Counted from the stretch's first letter, positions 40,880-53,302 are shown. The stretch is 64,000 nucleotides of DNA from Armigeres subalbatus (GCF_024139115.2 NC_085140.1:21103035-21167034); one strand, 5' to 3'. The notes: generated from the letters alone by a model not told the origin. Program-made: numbers and translations.

Positions 40880-43800
40880 CCCGGGTAGACGATAATAGCT
40901 CATTAATAGTAAAATGTGATTATTATTATTATTTTTTATTAAGACTAAGGCCGAAGTGGCCTGTGCGGTATATAAGAGTCTTCTCCATTCGGCTCGGTCC
41001 ATGGCTACACGTCGCCAACCACGCAGTCTACGGAGGGTCCGCAAGTCATCTTCCACCTGATCGATCCACCTTGCCCGCTGCGCACCTCGCCTTCTTGTTC
41101 CCGTCGGATCGTTGTCGAGAACCATTTTCACCGGGTTGCTGTCCGACATTCTGGCTACGTGCCCGGCTCACCGCAGTCGTCCGATTTTCGCGGTGTGAAC
41201 GATGGATGGTTCTCCCAACAGCTGATGCAACTCGTGGTTCATTCGCCTCCTCCACGTACCGTCCGCCATCTGCACTCCACCATAGATGGTACGCAGCACT
41301 TTCCTTTCGAAAACTCCAAGTGCGCGTTGGTCCTCCACGAGCATCGTCCAGGTCTCGTGTCCGTAGAGGACTACCGGTCTAATGAGCGTTTTGTAGATTA
41401 TCAGTTTGGTACGGCGGCGAACTCTATTCGATCGGAGCGTCTTGCGGAGTCCAAAGTACGTACGATTTCCAGCCACTATGCGTCTCCGAATTTCTCTGCT
41501 GGTATCATTTCGGCAGTCACCAGTGAGCCCAAGTACACAAATTCTTCTACCACCTCGATTTCGTCACCACCGATGCAAACTCGCGGTGGGTGGCTCACAT
41601 TGTCTTCTCTTGAACCTCTTCCTATCATGTACTTTGTCTTCGACGTGTTGATGACTAGTCCGATCCGCTTAGCTTCCCTCTTCAGTCTGATGTAGGCTTC
41701 CTCCATCTTCTCAAAGTTACGTGCCATAATATCTATGTCGTCGGCGAAGCCAAATAGCTGGACGGACTTATCGAAAATTGTACCACTCGTGTTAATCCCT
41801 GCTCTTCGTATTACCCCTTCCAAAGCGATGTTGAATAGCAGACATGAAAGACCATCACCTTGCCGTAACCCTCTGCGGGTTTCGAAGGGGCTCGAGAATG
41901 CCCCTGAAACTCGAACTACGCACATCACCCGATCCATCGTCGCTTTGATCAACCGTGTCAGTTTATCCGGAAGACCGTGTTCGTGAATTAGCTGCCATAG
42001 CTGGTCCCGATCGATTGTATCACATGCGGCTTTGAAGTCGATGAATAGATGATGTGTGGGCACGTTGTATTCGCGGCATTTCTGCAGTACTTGGCGGATG
42101 GCGAACACCTGGTCCGTGGTGGAGCGTTCGCCCATAAAACCCGCCTGGTACTGCCCCACGAACTCCCTTGCAGTTGGTGCTAGTCGACGGCATAAAATTT
42201 GGGAGAGTACCTTGTAGGCGGCGTTCAGCAATGTGATTGCGCCCTTTTTGTAGATGGGACACACGACACCTTCCATCCACTCCTGCGGCAAAACTTCCTC
42301 CTCCCAAATCTTGGTAATGATCCAGTGCAGCGCTCTAGCCAGTGCCTCACCACCGTGTTTAAATAGCTCTCCTGGTAGTTGGTCAACCCCAGGGGCTTTG
42401 TTGTTCTTCAGCCGGCCAATATCCTCCTGGATTTCCTGGAGATTCGGAGCCGGTAAGATTAAGTCCTGCGCGCGTTCTCCCAGGTCCATCACCATACCGC
42501 CATCTTCGTCTGCCACATCGCCATTCAGGTGTTCTTCGTAGTGCTGCCGCCACCTTTGGATCACCTCACGCTCGTTTGTAAGAAGGTTCCCGTTTATGTC
42601 CTTACACATATCAGGCTGTGGCACGTGGCCCTTACGTGAACGGTTTAACTTCTCATAGAACTTTCGTGTGTTATTAGCGCGGTACAGTTGCTCCGTCTCT
42701 TCACGGTCTCGATCTTCCTGCTGGCGCTTTTTCCTTCGGAAAATCGAGTTTTGTCTGTTCCGCGCCTGTTTATATCGTGCCTCGTTCGCCCTCGTGCGGT
42801 GTTGCAGCAATCTCGCCCACGCTGCATTCTTCTCTTCCACTAACTGCTCACATTCGCCGTCATACCAGTCGTTTCTCTGATCCGGGGGCACCGTGCCAAG
42901 TGCAGCGGTTGCGGTGCTGCCAATGGCGGATCGAATATCTCTCCAGCCATCTTCAAGAGACGCTGCGCCTAGCTGCTCTTCCGTTGAGAGTGCCACTTCC
43001 AGCTGCTGCGCGTATCCTTGGGCTAGTCTGCCGTCTTGTAGTCGCCCAATATTAAGCCGCGGCGTCCGACTTCGACGCGTGTTGTACACCGTCGATAGTT
43101 TTGAGCGCATGCATACTGGAACGAGGTAGTGGTTGGACTCAATATTAGCACTGCGGTAAGTGCGGACGTTCGTCATGTCGGAGAAGAATTAGAACCTGGT
43201 CGATTTAGTTTTCCGTTTCTTGATTAAGTAATTTCCATGTAGCCTTGTGGATATTCTAACGGGAGAAGAAAGTGCTTCGGACTACCATTCCGTGAGAGGC
43301 TGCAGAATTTATGCATCGTTGGTTGTTGTCGTTAAAAACGGTATGCAGACTATCCGGTCCGAATACCGGTGTACACATTTCCTCCCTACTTACCTGAGCG
43401 TTAATGTTACCGATGACAATTTTGGCGTCCCGTAGTGAGCATCCATCATATGCTCCAGCTCTGCATGCTTCTTTCTCGTCGTCCGGCCTTCCTTCGTGTG
43501 GGCAGTGCACGTTGATGATGCTATAGTTGAAGAAACGGCCTTTAATCCTCAGCTTGCACATCCTTGCGTTGATTGGCTGCCACTCAATCACGCGTTGGCG
43601 CATCTTACCCAGCACTATGAAGCCGGTTCCCAGCTCGTTGGTGGTGCCACAGCTTTGGTAGAAGGTAGCCGCTCGATGCCCGCTTTTCCACACTTTCTGT
43701 CCTGTCCAGCAAATCTCCTGCAGCGCCACGACGTCAAAGTTGCGGGGATGTAATTCATCGTAGATCATCCTGTCGCAACCTGCGAAACCTAGCGACTTGC

Positions 43801-44479
43801 AATTCCATGTTCCAAGCTTCCAATCGTGATCCTGTATTCGTCGCCTAGGTCTTTGCCGATTATATCGAGTCGCATTATCTCTTATATTGTTCGTAATGAT
43901 TGGTTTTCTAGGCGGCTTATTGGGCCTGCGCAAACCTCCTGTCTCGTCGGAGGGCCGTCGTGTCAGGGCTGTTTAGCGTCCCACCTAACACCAGGACTTG
44001 GGCTTCTGCGCTTTGAGCGGCACACGGTCGCTTTGGCGGAGCCTACTTGCGGATACATGCAGCTTTTTATAGAGGTTTAACAGGGCCCACTGTCAAACCC
44101 CACCACATCCTAGGCAAGCCCCACAACTCGCAGATGGCCTGGGGAGGGATCGTCAAGCCCTTGGACATAGTCCCTGCTGCCTCCAGTAAAATGTGATATT
44201 GATAACAAAACATGACATGAACTTGTTTGAAATAAAAGTAAAACTAACAAGCGAAAATAACAAAAATTTGCACCGAAATATCATAAAAATATCATGTTTT
44301 GCCATTAACAAGAACTTATCAAAATCATGAGCTATTAGTTAGTTCTTGTTAATAGCAAAATCCAATATTTTTATGATATTTCGTTGCTAATGTTTGTTTA
44401 TTTTTGCTTGTTATTTTTACTCTTATTTCAAACAAGTTCATATCATGTTTCGTTATCAATATCACGGCTTCTACCCGGG
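40880..44479. mobile_element. Palindromic MITE (CCCGGGTAGA ends) split by RTE copy C
   Basis: Ends CCCGGGTAGA (40880) and TCTACCCGGG (44479) are inverted. Removing the RTE insertion leaves about 335 bp that fold back almost completely: GATATTGATAACAAAACATG against CATGTTTCGTTATCAATATC, and TAACAAGAACT against AGTTCTTGTTA in the centre. No coding sequence. A target duplication for the MITE itself is not clear. Confidence 0.65.
40921..44184 (-). pseudogene. RTE-clade LINE copy C, full length with 13-bp target duplication
   Basis: The element is bounded by perfect AGTAAAATGTGAT repeats (40908-40920 and 44185-44197), begins GGAGGCAGCAGGG on the minus strand and ends in an AATAATAATA tail. Endonuclease: 43933-43256 (LGTWNCKSLGFAGCDRMIYD, VVALQEICW). 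RT: 43176-41476 (566 codons; YQAGFMGERSTTDQVFAIRQ, GLRQGDGLSCLLFN, FADD at residue 477). C-terminal region: 41476-40950 in other frames (LYGHETWTML, VFERKVLRTIYGG). Frameshifts lie near 43200, 41480 and 41160. Two endonuclease residues are altered: GD to GN in IVIGNINAQ, and SDH to SNH in ESNHYLV. The RT core is intact, but the element cannot work alone. Confidence 0.85.
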
Positions 44480-44955
44480 ACAAAATATGGACATGATTGA
44501 TATAAGAGATAGAAGATCAGACGACAATATCAATATTTTGCACTAATATGTCATGAAAAGATCAAGTTATGCTATTTGTAAGAAGTGATTAATATCATGT
44601 GCCATTAGTTTGTTCTTATCCATAGCATCTTCTTCTTTTTGGCCTGCTTTTCAACTTAGTTTTCTATTAGCATTTCCTCAGTTATTAATTGGAAGTTCTA
44701 TGCCACCAATGTATGACTATGTATCTTGTGTGGCAAGTACAATAGATACACTATGCCCAGGGCGACGAGATTGGCAATCCTACGCCATTGCTCGCAAGGC
44801 TACTGGAGACCCTTATCCATAGCATATCTTGATATTTGAATGATATTTCGATGGCCAATGTTTGATATTGTCGTCTGATCTTTTATCTCTTTATATCAAT
44901 CAAGTCTATATCATGTTTTGTTATTACGTTCATGACTTCTGCCCAGGAATGCCAG
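44480..44955. mobile_element. Second, diverged copy of the palindromic MITE
   Basis: Directly follows the first MITE. It shares GATATTGTCGTCTGATCTTT and its inverse AAGATCAGACGACAATATC at its two ends, plus ATCATG and TTAGTTTGTTCTTAT elements of the first copy. It is interrupted by a SINE at 44629-44811. Confidence 0.55.
44629..44811 (-). mobile_element. tRNA-derived SINE with 14-bp target duplication
   Basis: On the minus strand the body reads TGTATCTATTGTACTTGCCA and ends with an AAAAAGAAGAAG tail. Perfect CTTATCCATAGCAT repeats flank it (44615-44628 and 44812-44825). The head is short, so it is probably 5'-truncated. It is a different subfamily from the SINE at 36222-36494. Confidence 0.75.
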
Positions 44956-46639
44956 TTGTTGACTAATGCCATATTGTTGCAAATACAGGGCTGCATTGTT
45001 CAAAGATTACCATAATGTAAACTATTTGCTAAAGTGGTTCCTCTATAAACGTTGAGAAATACCCACTTTGAATATCATCGACCTAAAACAATCAGATATT
45101 AATTAAAAAGCCAATTTAACGGCAACCCGACGGAAACCATCTTCTTGAAGTGTTCTGTAGGAACAGAACCATCGCCTCTCGTCTTTTCAAGAGCCCCAAC
45201 ATCTGACGAGGGTTTTGCGAAGTATCCTGACACTATCGGAATAAAGTCGGTCAGATTTTTTTTTCTGATCATCGGTGAGAAGCAAAAACTCAGAGAAAAA
45301 ATTAATACTGTTCTTGTTGATACTATCATTCTGGGTGGCAAAACATGACCTCCATCCTTGTCCGGTTCTCACTCCCCGAACGTCGCATCCTAACTACCGG
45401 AAAGGAAAATAAGCACAAATAGCTCAATCTCGACGGGTTAATTGCTTTTCCTACCGGAAGACGCCGACGATAGTCAAGTGGCAGACCAACAAGAATTTGA
45501 AGCAGGAGGCACCATAAGCTGGACTACGACACCGGCACGCAGCAGTATTGTTAGTTACCAGTTTCCCGTTTGGGTTGCTGGGAAATGCCTAAATGGATTT
45601 TCTCTGATAATCAACGGTAACGGGTCGAAAGTTATCCGATAGTTTTACGACGAGCCAGCGATAGATGAAAATTGCATTAGACCTAATTAATTGAAGTTGT
45701 GCGAAATATTCGCACGGAATGATGACCCTTAAAATTCATTATAAAATTACCACCTAACTTATGCGCCGGGATTGAACCTCAGTATCGAGATGCATCCCGC
45801 ATTCCACGATTACATGCAATACCAATCTGGCAAGTAGCACATCAATCACGTTCATAGTTGACATTACCATCTAGGATATTCGTTGACAACTGTCCCTTTC
45901 ACAAAAGATGACAACTGATAAAAAACACACAAAGCTTTTTATCTTTAACTTAGTCAAGCAAGTCTCATTGAGCGAAGTCTGAAGAAAATTTACGTTTGAA
46001 GTCGTTATCTTACAGCAAGTTTCCACGCATCAATGACAATTGGCTAGACGGAACGGGAGTCGTTTGAAAAGTGATCACACATATCCAGCCATATTGTATG
46101 TGTTGGGTTCTTTCCAGGAAGCATGGTGAGATACTCAGCACGCTCGCATTGTGTCTTTAAAAAAAAATGCTGCCGCTTTTCTGTGTTGCTACAATGCAAC
46201 AAGAAATCCTTTTATGATTTTTAAGCTTTAATATTATCATTTTTCCGATTGGTTTACTCAGGGATCGTTTCCCTTATTTAAAAAATAGACACTTCCGGTA
46301 AAAACGAAAATGCTCTTTTATTACCAAGAACAGCTCGTCAACATGAATGATTTTGGTTCGCTTCCTGGCCGCGGCAAAAATACATTTCCAAGGTAGACGA
46401 CGGAATTAATTAAAAACTTGTGAATGAGAACTTGAGACAGCACTTTGTCGGGAACCCTCGTGCACCAATTGGGTGGAGGAAAAATTCCAGAAAGAAACTT
46501 GAGCGACAGAGACAATACTTTCCAATGCAAGTTTACAGGCTTTATCAATTTGCAGGGGGAAAACTGCAATCGGAAAGTATGAGACACATCCCGGATAGTA
46601 CATTGCAGATTGAATTTATTGCAGCTACTCAAATATGAC
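44956..46639. other. Unassigned intergenic DNA
   Basis: No family recognised. A weak tRNA-like segment on the minus strand (45766-45835, with GGTTCAATCCC) may be an old SINE head. Frames 45145-45348 and 46420-46638 are short and without motifs. Confidence 0.4.
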
Positions 46640-47260
46640 TATATTCGGTGGTATAAAAGTCACGAAAATTCGTTTACTACAAGAGTGTTGCTTGGGTTTC
46701 AGTTTGAAATTTTCCGGGAAAATATTCTGTCCTTTTTCACGAGGACCTTCTTCAATTGGTTTAAATTCTGTATCATGTGTTCTCAAACTTTTTATACAAG
46801 AACCCTACAGATTTTCAATGGGGTTGAGGTTTGAAGATTGTGGAGGATGCGGGACCGTTGATTCGGCATTGTACAGCAGCCACTCTTCGACAAAGTAAAA
46901 ATTTGATCTAATTGGACCCAATTTTACGGCACTTGCTTTTAAGTTATCCTTCAAAATGTCCAAATAAAATGAACGATTCATGGAACTATTGATGAACCAT
47001 AGGTTTTTGATACCGTTTGCACCTCAAGCGCCCCAAACTACAACATGACCACCACTTTGCTTCACAGTCGGTGACATTTTTTTGGATCCAGTTTTGCGCC
47101 ACCACCAGTCGGTCGGTCCCGAAAAAGTTGAATCTTCTCTCGTCGATGAATTTGATGACGTTTTTGAGCATACAGTCGCTTCTTCGTGTTCTCGGCAGAT
47201 ATGATATTCTTTCGGGAATTGCGATCACGGAAGAACACCAATTCCCGGAAGAATATCATA
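46640..47260 (-). pseudogene. Tc1-family transposase remnant
   Basis: Tc1 transposases are DDE enzymes that insert at TA. On the minus strand, in broken frames, one reads FIDERRFNFFGTDR (second catalytic block), VVVWGA, NRSFYLDILKDNLK and PPQSSNLNPIENL followed by a stop. The last matches the family block ending SPDLNPIENLW with its catalytic E. Frameshifts and stops make it inactive. Confidence 0.75.
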
Positions 47261-47266
47261 TCTGCC
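47194..47266. repeat. Hairpin with 28-bp arms
   Basis: 47194-47221 (GGCAGATATGATATTCTTTC onward) and 47239-47266 are reverse complements with one mismatch, with a 17-base loop. It lies at the N-terminal side of the Tc1 remnant and may be a derived terminal repeat or an inverted duplication within it. Confidence 0.75.
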
Positions 47267-47280
47267 TATAATATGAAGAA

Positions 47281-47659
47281 CTGACTTATTTAAGTAAATA
47301 GCTTTTATTTATGGATAGAGCGTACTTTTTGATATCTTGGGTACTGATAAACCAGAGGAGCTTAACCTAGGCATTGGGGTCCATTTCGACCCATGCACAC
47401 CCAAAATACCGCTGTAACTTTGTAACGCAACGAGATAAAAATCTGAAAAATTCTGACTTTTCCTAACTTTCGGAAACTAGGATTCCCTGAGAAAATCCGC
47501 CTCCAGCGACATCTAGGAGAGGCGCCACAAAAATGTGACACATTGTTCATTGGGGTCCATTTGGACCCAAGATTTCATCACGCTCACAAAAACTCAAATT
47601 TCAATCGATTTTCGATTTTTAGGCACCAAACGAAAGCTGTAGGTTCCTAGAACAAGCTC
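47281..47659. other. Unassigned, with repeated GGGGTCCATTT motif
   Basis: CATTGGGGTCCATTTCGACCC at 47371 recurs as CATTGGGGTCCATTTGGACC at 47550. The first follows TTAACCTAGG and could be the end of a piggyBac-like element, but no opposite end was found. Confidence 0.4.
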
Positions 47660-47880
47660 ATGGGGTGATTCATCCAAATTGACCACTGTAGTCCCCGGGG
47701 AACTTGTACTAAAGAGGTTGAAGAGGCGTTTCCGTCAAGATGCATAATTGATGGAAAGTTACTAGATTTCAGTTTAGTTTTTACGTAATTAAAGAAGTTC
47801 TTTGGACAGGACTTTATTTCGCTCTCAGTTTTTGAATTGTAATCTTCCAAAGCGTTACTGAGGTTCCATTTGAATCGAGT
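47660..47880 (-). pseudogene. Non-LTR retrotransposon fragment (region between endonuclease and RT)
   Basis: The minus-strand frame reads SCPKNFFNYVKTKLKSSNFP followed by SIMHLDGNASSTS, a conserved linker block seen in jockey/CR1-type LINEs of insects. Only about 70 codons remain. Confidence 0.55.
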
Positions 47881-48405
47881 TTAAAAAAAAAGTGTGAATA
47901 CGAGTGAAATTCGAGAAACAGTAAAAAATTCCCCTGTTTTACGAATGGATCAGCGACCGGACACCAACGAGACCCGACCAGAGGAGACAAATTTGGTGAG
48001 ATCGAAAAAATTACATATCTATACTTGTGATTTACATACGACTAGGGCAATTTTCTTAATCCGTGCCTCACTTTAGGAGCGAAATTATAGTATTATATTA
48101 TATTAGAAATTATAGAATGTTAGTACCGTCTACTTCCGCCGCGTTGTAGTCTTTACGGATGCGTGTTTCAGACTCCGCTGTGGAGCTGACATCGGTGTCT
48201 CGTGCTTGACTGGAAGTCGAGTCAAGGACGAGACGCTGAGAACGACTGTCGTTGCGGTCGGAATTCGTATCTGTGGGGATTGCAGCGCGGTGGAGTTGAA
48301 TGAAGTGGTACCGTGGTACTGGACTCGTCTTCCATTCCACTAAAAAGGTCATCTCAGTCCTTGCTACTCATTCAGCGATTAGACACTTTCTGTTGCTGTT
48401 GTTTA
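47881..48405. other. Unassigned DNA
   Basis: Contains an 80-codon minus frame (48110-48352) rich in Ser, Thr and Asp without recognised domains. Nothing else is supportable. Confidence 0.35.
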
Positions 48406-49831
48406 TAGGGTGTCCCAGAAAGTGTAAGCACGATTTGAAAATAACATTACGACTTTGTTTTTTGAAAATAATTTATTATTCATTCGCTATTATGTCCTTC
48501 ACTATGCTTTACTGCAATTCAGCATCACTTATCCGAGATCCTTTTAATCCTACGTCAAGGAGTGGGATTTTGATCAGATGGTACCCATTACCTTCTGCAC
48601 GGACCGTCTGTCAACGATTTAGGTTACATTTTCAATCTTTTTCAAAAAGTTATGATGGGGTCCGCTTCTTTAAAGTGCCTTCATAAATGTTCAATAGTTA
48701 CGGATTCGACTCCATTTGCTTTGTACTTGATTACCGTGTCCATCGCGTAATACACTGATATCAAAACAAGCCAAAATAGTACTGGGTTATGATGCTTTCG
48801 AATAATGGACAGTAACCGCCGCTACAAGTATTTTTGAACGTACACATCAACTGTTATTGTATCGATCGCTGCAAATGGTTTTGAGAACTTTCCACACTTA
48901 CAAATTGCTTACAAAATTATTGCTTTTTTTAGAATTTTTCTAAATAAACTTGCTTATTAACATCGTCAATACTTTACCAGCACGGATCATGTTGAACTGG
49001 TCCCGTTGAAGCGTTTTACATTCAAATTACGCTCATGGTTCATCATCATCATCACCTTGCATACCGATCTTCCACACAAAACTGTATCTTATTGCTAATG
49101 GGCCTAGGTTCTGACATAGGGTTAAGGCAGGCATTTTCGTCTTTTCGTCATAGTCTCAGAAACCAATAAAAGAGACACTTTTTTGAAAAACTCATTCGTA
49201 TCAAATTGTAAGCTCAGGAGATACGTTCTGCTATAGTGGAGTTCTAGCAAATGGACGTTGCTTTCGATGGTTTTAGCTCCTATGACGATGGACGGAAATG
49301 CCTGCCGTGTCCCTATGCGGCATGTCATTGACTTATTTTGTTCTTCTGCTTCCTGAATGTCCGTAGTTCATTTTGTGTCTTGTTCGGTTGACTTTATTGT
49401 TCGACGTTTTCAGATTGTTCCAAATCTTGAACAGACGAACCATTTTTAAATGAAAAGATTGAACAATTTTCCGATCGAGCAAATAGCTCATAGAGACCGA
49501 TTTACGTTCAGATTTGTTCATGTCCTGACATAAAAACTCCTCACCATACTTCCGAATCGCATTGCAAACAGCTCCGAAGCTCTTATCTTCTATTTTCGCC
49601 ATCTGACTGATGAATGTTGGAAATAGTGCACCATTCGTGCAAGGTCTGTTTGCGCTTTTCAAGAAAAAAGCTTCGCATTTCCATAAAAACTTAACCATAT
49701 GGCACATTTGAATCACAGAGCGACAGATTATAAGGTAAACAACGATGTTCAGTAATTACATGTCATTTAAATTTCATCAGAATAAAATTGGAGCGCATCA
49801 AAAGCGTGCTTATACTTTCTGGGTTACCCTA
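48406..49831 (-). mobile_element. mariner-like element, 1.43 kb, decayed
   Basis: Inverted ends TAGGGTGTCCCAGAAAGTG and (reversed) TAGGGTAACCCAGAAAGTAT agree over about 30 bases including TAAGCACG, and are flanked by TA. A minus-strand frame (49333-49716) reads EDKSFGAVCNAIRKYGEEF and YLLDRKIVQSFHLKM, typical of the N-terminal helix-turn-helix region of a mariner-type transposase. The catalytic part downstream is not readable, so the copy is inactive. Confidence 0.75.
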
Positions 49832-49858
49832 TATTTTCCAACACACATTACTTTTATG

Positions 49859-50280
49859 CAGTGGTGGAAATACTCGCTTCACGAGTAAGAAATGAGTGTA
49901 ATTTGGCCCACTAAAAACGCCACACTTGCGCGAACATGCTGTCTGTATTTTTCTGGTGCAAAGACAAACAGTATGGTAGTATTTTGTTCGCGAGTAAGAA
50001 TCACGGTAGCGACATTTCGTAGTTTCTTCAAATAGAATTAAAAGAATTCATTTTAAATGGACACAACAACAGTAAACAAGTATGTTGTTCTATCTTGTAC
50101 ATCCGTGAGTAACACGTTCCGATGTTGTTTTCATGCTATTCTGCATATTGACCCGAAAGGTTCGCGAAGCTTCACGAACATTTTTCGAGGTTCGTTTTTC
50201 TAGTTTCTCTACGAGTAGTTGATAGCCAAGACCTGCCTACTTCTCGTTTTGAGGAATAGGCTCACAGATTTCCATCACTG
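49859..50280. mobile_element. Possible hAT-type MITE
   Basis: Ends CAGTGGTGGAAAT and ATTTCCATCACTG are inverted with one mismatch over 13 bases. The 8-bp flanks CTTTTATG and TTATAATG match at only 5 of 8. Length is 422 bp without coding sequence. Confidence 0.5.
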
Positions 50281-50380
50281 TTATAATGTAAACGGAAATA
50301 ATTGTTCCTCATGGTTTTGAACAATTTATTACAAATGCATTAATATAATCCATAAAGGGTATAAATGTAAAAAACCCAGA

Positions 50381-51223
50381 TTAATCCACCTAGCGGTGAT
50401 GGTGCCTTTCTCGACCTTCGTAAAATGTGTGTGCTTGAAAAAAGATGTGCTAGTGGCTAGGAGTAAAAAAGACAAATTTTGTCCGTTCTATGAAAATCAG
50501 ATTATTTATGGCAAAGATATTGTAGATCCAGTTGAAAACCGAAAATCATATTTTGTCCCATTTCCGGATGCCGCAACTGCATCGCGAGTGGTGCCCGACT
50601 ATGGCACAGTTGCGCACTACTCGCGATGCAGTTGCAACATCCGGAAATGCGAGAAAATGCGATTTCGCGGGACCTCAGTTCGGTTTTCAGCTTGATCTAC
50701 AATATGCTAATAAGAATTTCGACATTTTTTTTCCTTTTCCAATCTTTTTGACGTACATAACCCTGTTTTATTTCACCCAGTCATATATTTTAAGGATATC
50801 ACTTTTGGATGTTAGTTGAACTGAAGCTCCGACTACACAAAAAGAAAACGAAAATGTCATTCCCATCACGCGAGCGGAGGGCAATATTTGTTATGATATA
50901 AATCTCATGACCGTCTTTCTGCCAAACTCCCGTATGAAGTGGGAGAGAAAGAGACATCATCTCAGTTCGTCGAGCTGAATCGATTGGTATATAACTCTCC
51001 AGGCCTTCTGTAAAAGTTTGGTTTTTGGAGCGAACATACAGCCTTTTCGTATAAAAAGGCTAAAATGATGTTTCGGCCATAACTTCCGATCCCATAGTCC
51101 GATCTAGCCAATTTTCAATAGGAAACAATGGGACAGGATTCTGCGTCGAATGCAACTTGTTGCGTGTGAATCGATTAAGGTTAGGTGTCCCAAAAATAGG
51201 TGACATTTTTTGTGATTTTTATG
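50381..51223 (+). repeat. Left part of the composite 167-bp satellite repeat
   Basis: Starts CCCAGATTAATCCACCTAGC, as at 56305, followed by GGTGATGGTGCCTTTCTCG. A 99-codon frame of unknown nature includes a hairpin. Then come the GTATATAAC...GCCTTCTGTAAAAG module (50948-51060) and a satellite unit (GATCCCATAGTCCGATCTAG). RTE copy D interrupts the unit at 51232. Confidence 0.7.
50559..50649. repeat. Hairpin with 36-bp arms
   Basis: 50559-50594 and 50614-50649 are reverse complements with about three mismatches (core AACTGCATCGCGAGT), loop 19 bases. It lies inside the composite repeat. Confidence 0.75.
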
Positions 51224-51876
51224 AAAAAAGGTTCATTCATTTCATTTATTTAGTTAACATCTAAACAGATAACACTGAATCAACAATTTGACGCCACAAT
51301 GCACGGTTCGAGGCCGCATCTCTCCATCCTCGGATACGCCCCACGCTCGCCAAGTCGTTCTGCACCTGGTCTGCCCATCTCGCTCGCTGCGCTCCACGCC
51401 GTCTCGTACCTGCCGGATCGGAAGCGAACACCATCTTTGCAGGGTTGCTGTCCGGCATTCTTGCAACATGTCCTGCCCATCGTACCCTTCCGGCTTTAGC
51501 CACCTTCTGGATACTGGGTTCGCCGTAGAGTTGGGCGAGCTCATGGTTCATTCTTCGTCGCCACACACCGTCTTCTTGCACACCGCCAAAGATGGTCCTA
51601 AGCACCCGTCTCTCGAATACTCCGAGTGCTTGCAAGTCCTCCTCGAGCATTGTCCATGTTTCATGTCCGTAGAGGACTACCGGTCTTATTAACGTCTTGT
51701 ACATGACACATTTGGTGCGGTGGCGAATCTTTTCGACCGCAGTTTCTTCTGGAGCCCGTAGTAGGCCCGACTTCCACAGATGATGCGCCTTCGTATTTCA
51801 CGACTAACGTTGTTGTCAGCCGTTAGCAAGGATCCGAGGTAGACGAATTCCTCGACCACCTCGAAGGTATCCCCGT

Positions 51877-53232
51877 CTATCGTAACACTGCTTCCAGGCG
51901 GGCCCTGTCGCGCTCGGTTCCGCCCACAAGCATGTACTTTGTCTTTGACGCATTCACCACCAGTCCAACTTTTGTTGCTTCACGTTTCAGGCGGGTGTAC
52001 AGTTCTGCCACCTTTGCAAATGTTCGGCCGACAATGTCCATGTCATCCGCGAAGCAAATAAATTGACTGGATCTGTTGAAAATCGTACCCCGGCTGTTAC
52101 ACCCGGCTCTCCGCATGACACCTTCTAGCGCAATGTTGAACAACAGGCACGAAAGTCCATCACCTTGTCTTAGTCCCCGGCGCGATTCGAACGAACTGGA
52201 GTGTTCGCCCGAAATCTTCACACAGTTTTGCACACCATCCACCGTTGCTTTGATCAGTCTGGTAAGCTTCCCAGGGAAGCTGTTCTCGTCCATAATTTTC
52301 CATAGCTCTACGCGGTCTATACTGTCGTATGCCGCCTTGAAATCAACGAACAGATGGTGCGTTGGGACCTGGTATTCACGGCATTTTTGAAGGATTTGCC
52401 GTACAGTAAAGATCTGGTCCGTTGTCGAGCGGCCGTCAACGAAGCCGGCTTGATAACTTCCCACGAACTCGTTCACTAATGGTGACAGACGACGGAAGAT
52501 GATCTGGGATATCACTTTGTAGGCGGCATTAAGGATGGTGATCGCTCGAAAGTTCTCACACTCCAGTTTGTCGCCTTTCTTGTAGATGGGGCATATAACC
52601 CCTTCCTTCCACTCCTCCGGTAGCTGTTCGGTTTCCCAGATTCTGACTATCAGTTTGTGCAGGCAAGTGGCCAGCTTTTCCGGGCCCATCTTGATGAGCT
52701 CAGCTCCGATACCATCCTTACCAGCTGATTTATTGGTCTTTAGCTGTTGAATGGCATCCTTAACTTCCCTCAAGGTGGGGGCTGGTTGGCTTCCATCGTC
52801 CGCTGAACTGACGTAGTCATCTCCTCCGCTGCCTTGACTTTCACTGCCTGTACTCTCAGCGCCATTCAGATGTTCCTCGTAGTGCTGCTTCCACCTTTCG
52901 ATCACCACACGTTCGTCCGTCAAGATGCTCCCATCCTTATCCCGGCACATTTCGGCTCGCGGCACGAAGCCTTTGCGGGATGCGTTGAGCTTCTGATAGA
53001 ACTTGCGTGTATCTTGAGAACGGCACAGCTGTTCCATCTCCTCGCACTCCGCTTCTTCCAGGCGGCGTTTCTTCTCCTGAAAAAGGCGGGTCTGCTGTCT
53101 CCGCTTCCGTCTATAACGTTCCACGTTCTGCCGGGTACCTTGCTGCAGCGCAACCGCCCGCGCTGCGTCCTTCTCCTCCAGAATCTGTCTGCACTCTTCG
53201 TCGAACCAATCGTTCCGTCGGCTTCGACCCAT
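51877..53232 (-). pseudogene. RTE copy D reverse transcriptase region
   Basis: An open stretch of 451 codons covers the RT: EEWKEGVICPIYKKGDKLEC, FVDGRSTTDQIFTVRQIL, KAAYDSIDRVELW, GLRQGDGLSCLLFN at residue 353 and catalytic FADD at residue 394. It copies element RNA at the nicked target. A one-base loss in the GGGCGG run near 51930 shifts the frame before the C-terminal part (TFEVVEEFVYLGSLLTADNN onward). Upstream, a one-base loss near 53303 separates it from the endonuclease. Confidence 0.85.
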
Positions 53233-53302
53233 ATACCCGACGTTGTTCTCCGCTGCGTCGTTAATGGCTGCTTTAACTGTACTCCAGCAGTCCTCAAGAG
53301 GG

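Noticed and set aside
45766..45835. tRNA-like segment with GGTTCAATCCC
   Set aside because: Only the T-arm region looks convincing; a full cloverleaf could not be made.
47362..47400. piggyBac-like end (TTAA followed by CCTAGGCATTGGGG)
   Set aside because: No matching opposite end or TTAA partner was found in the window.
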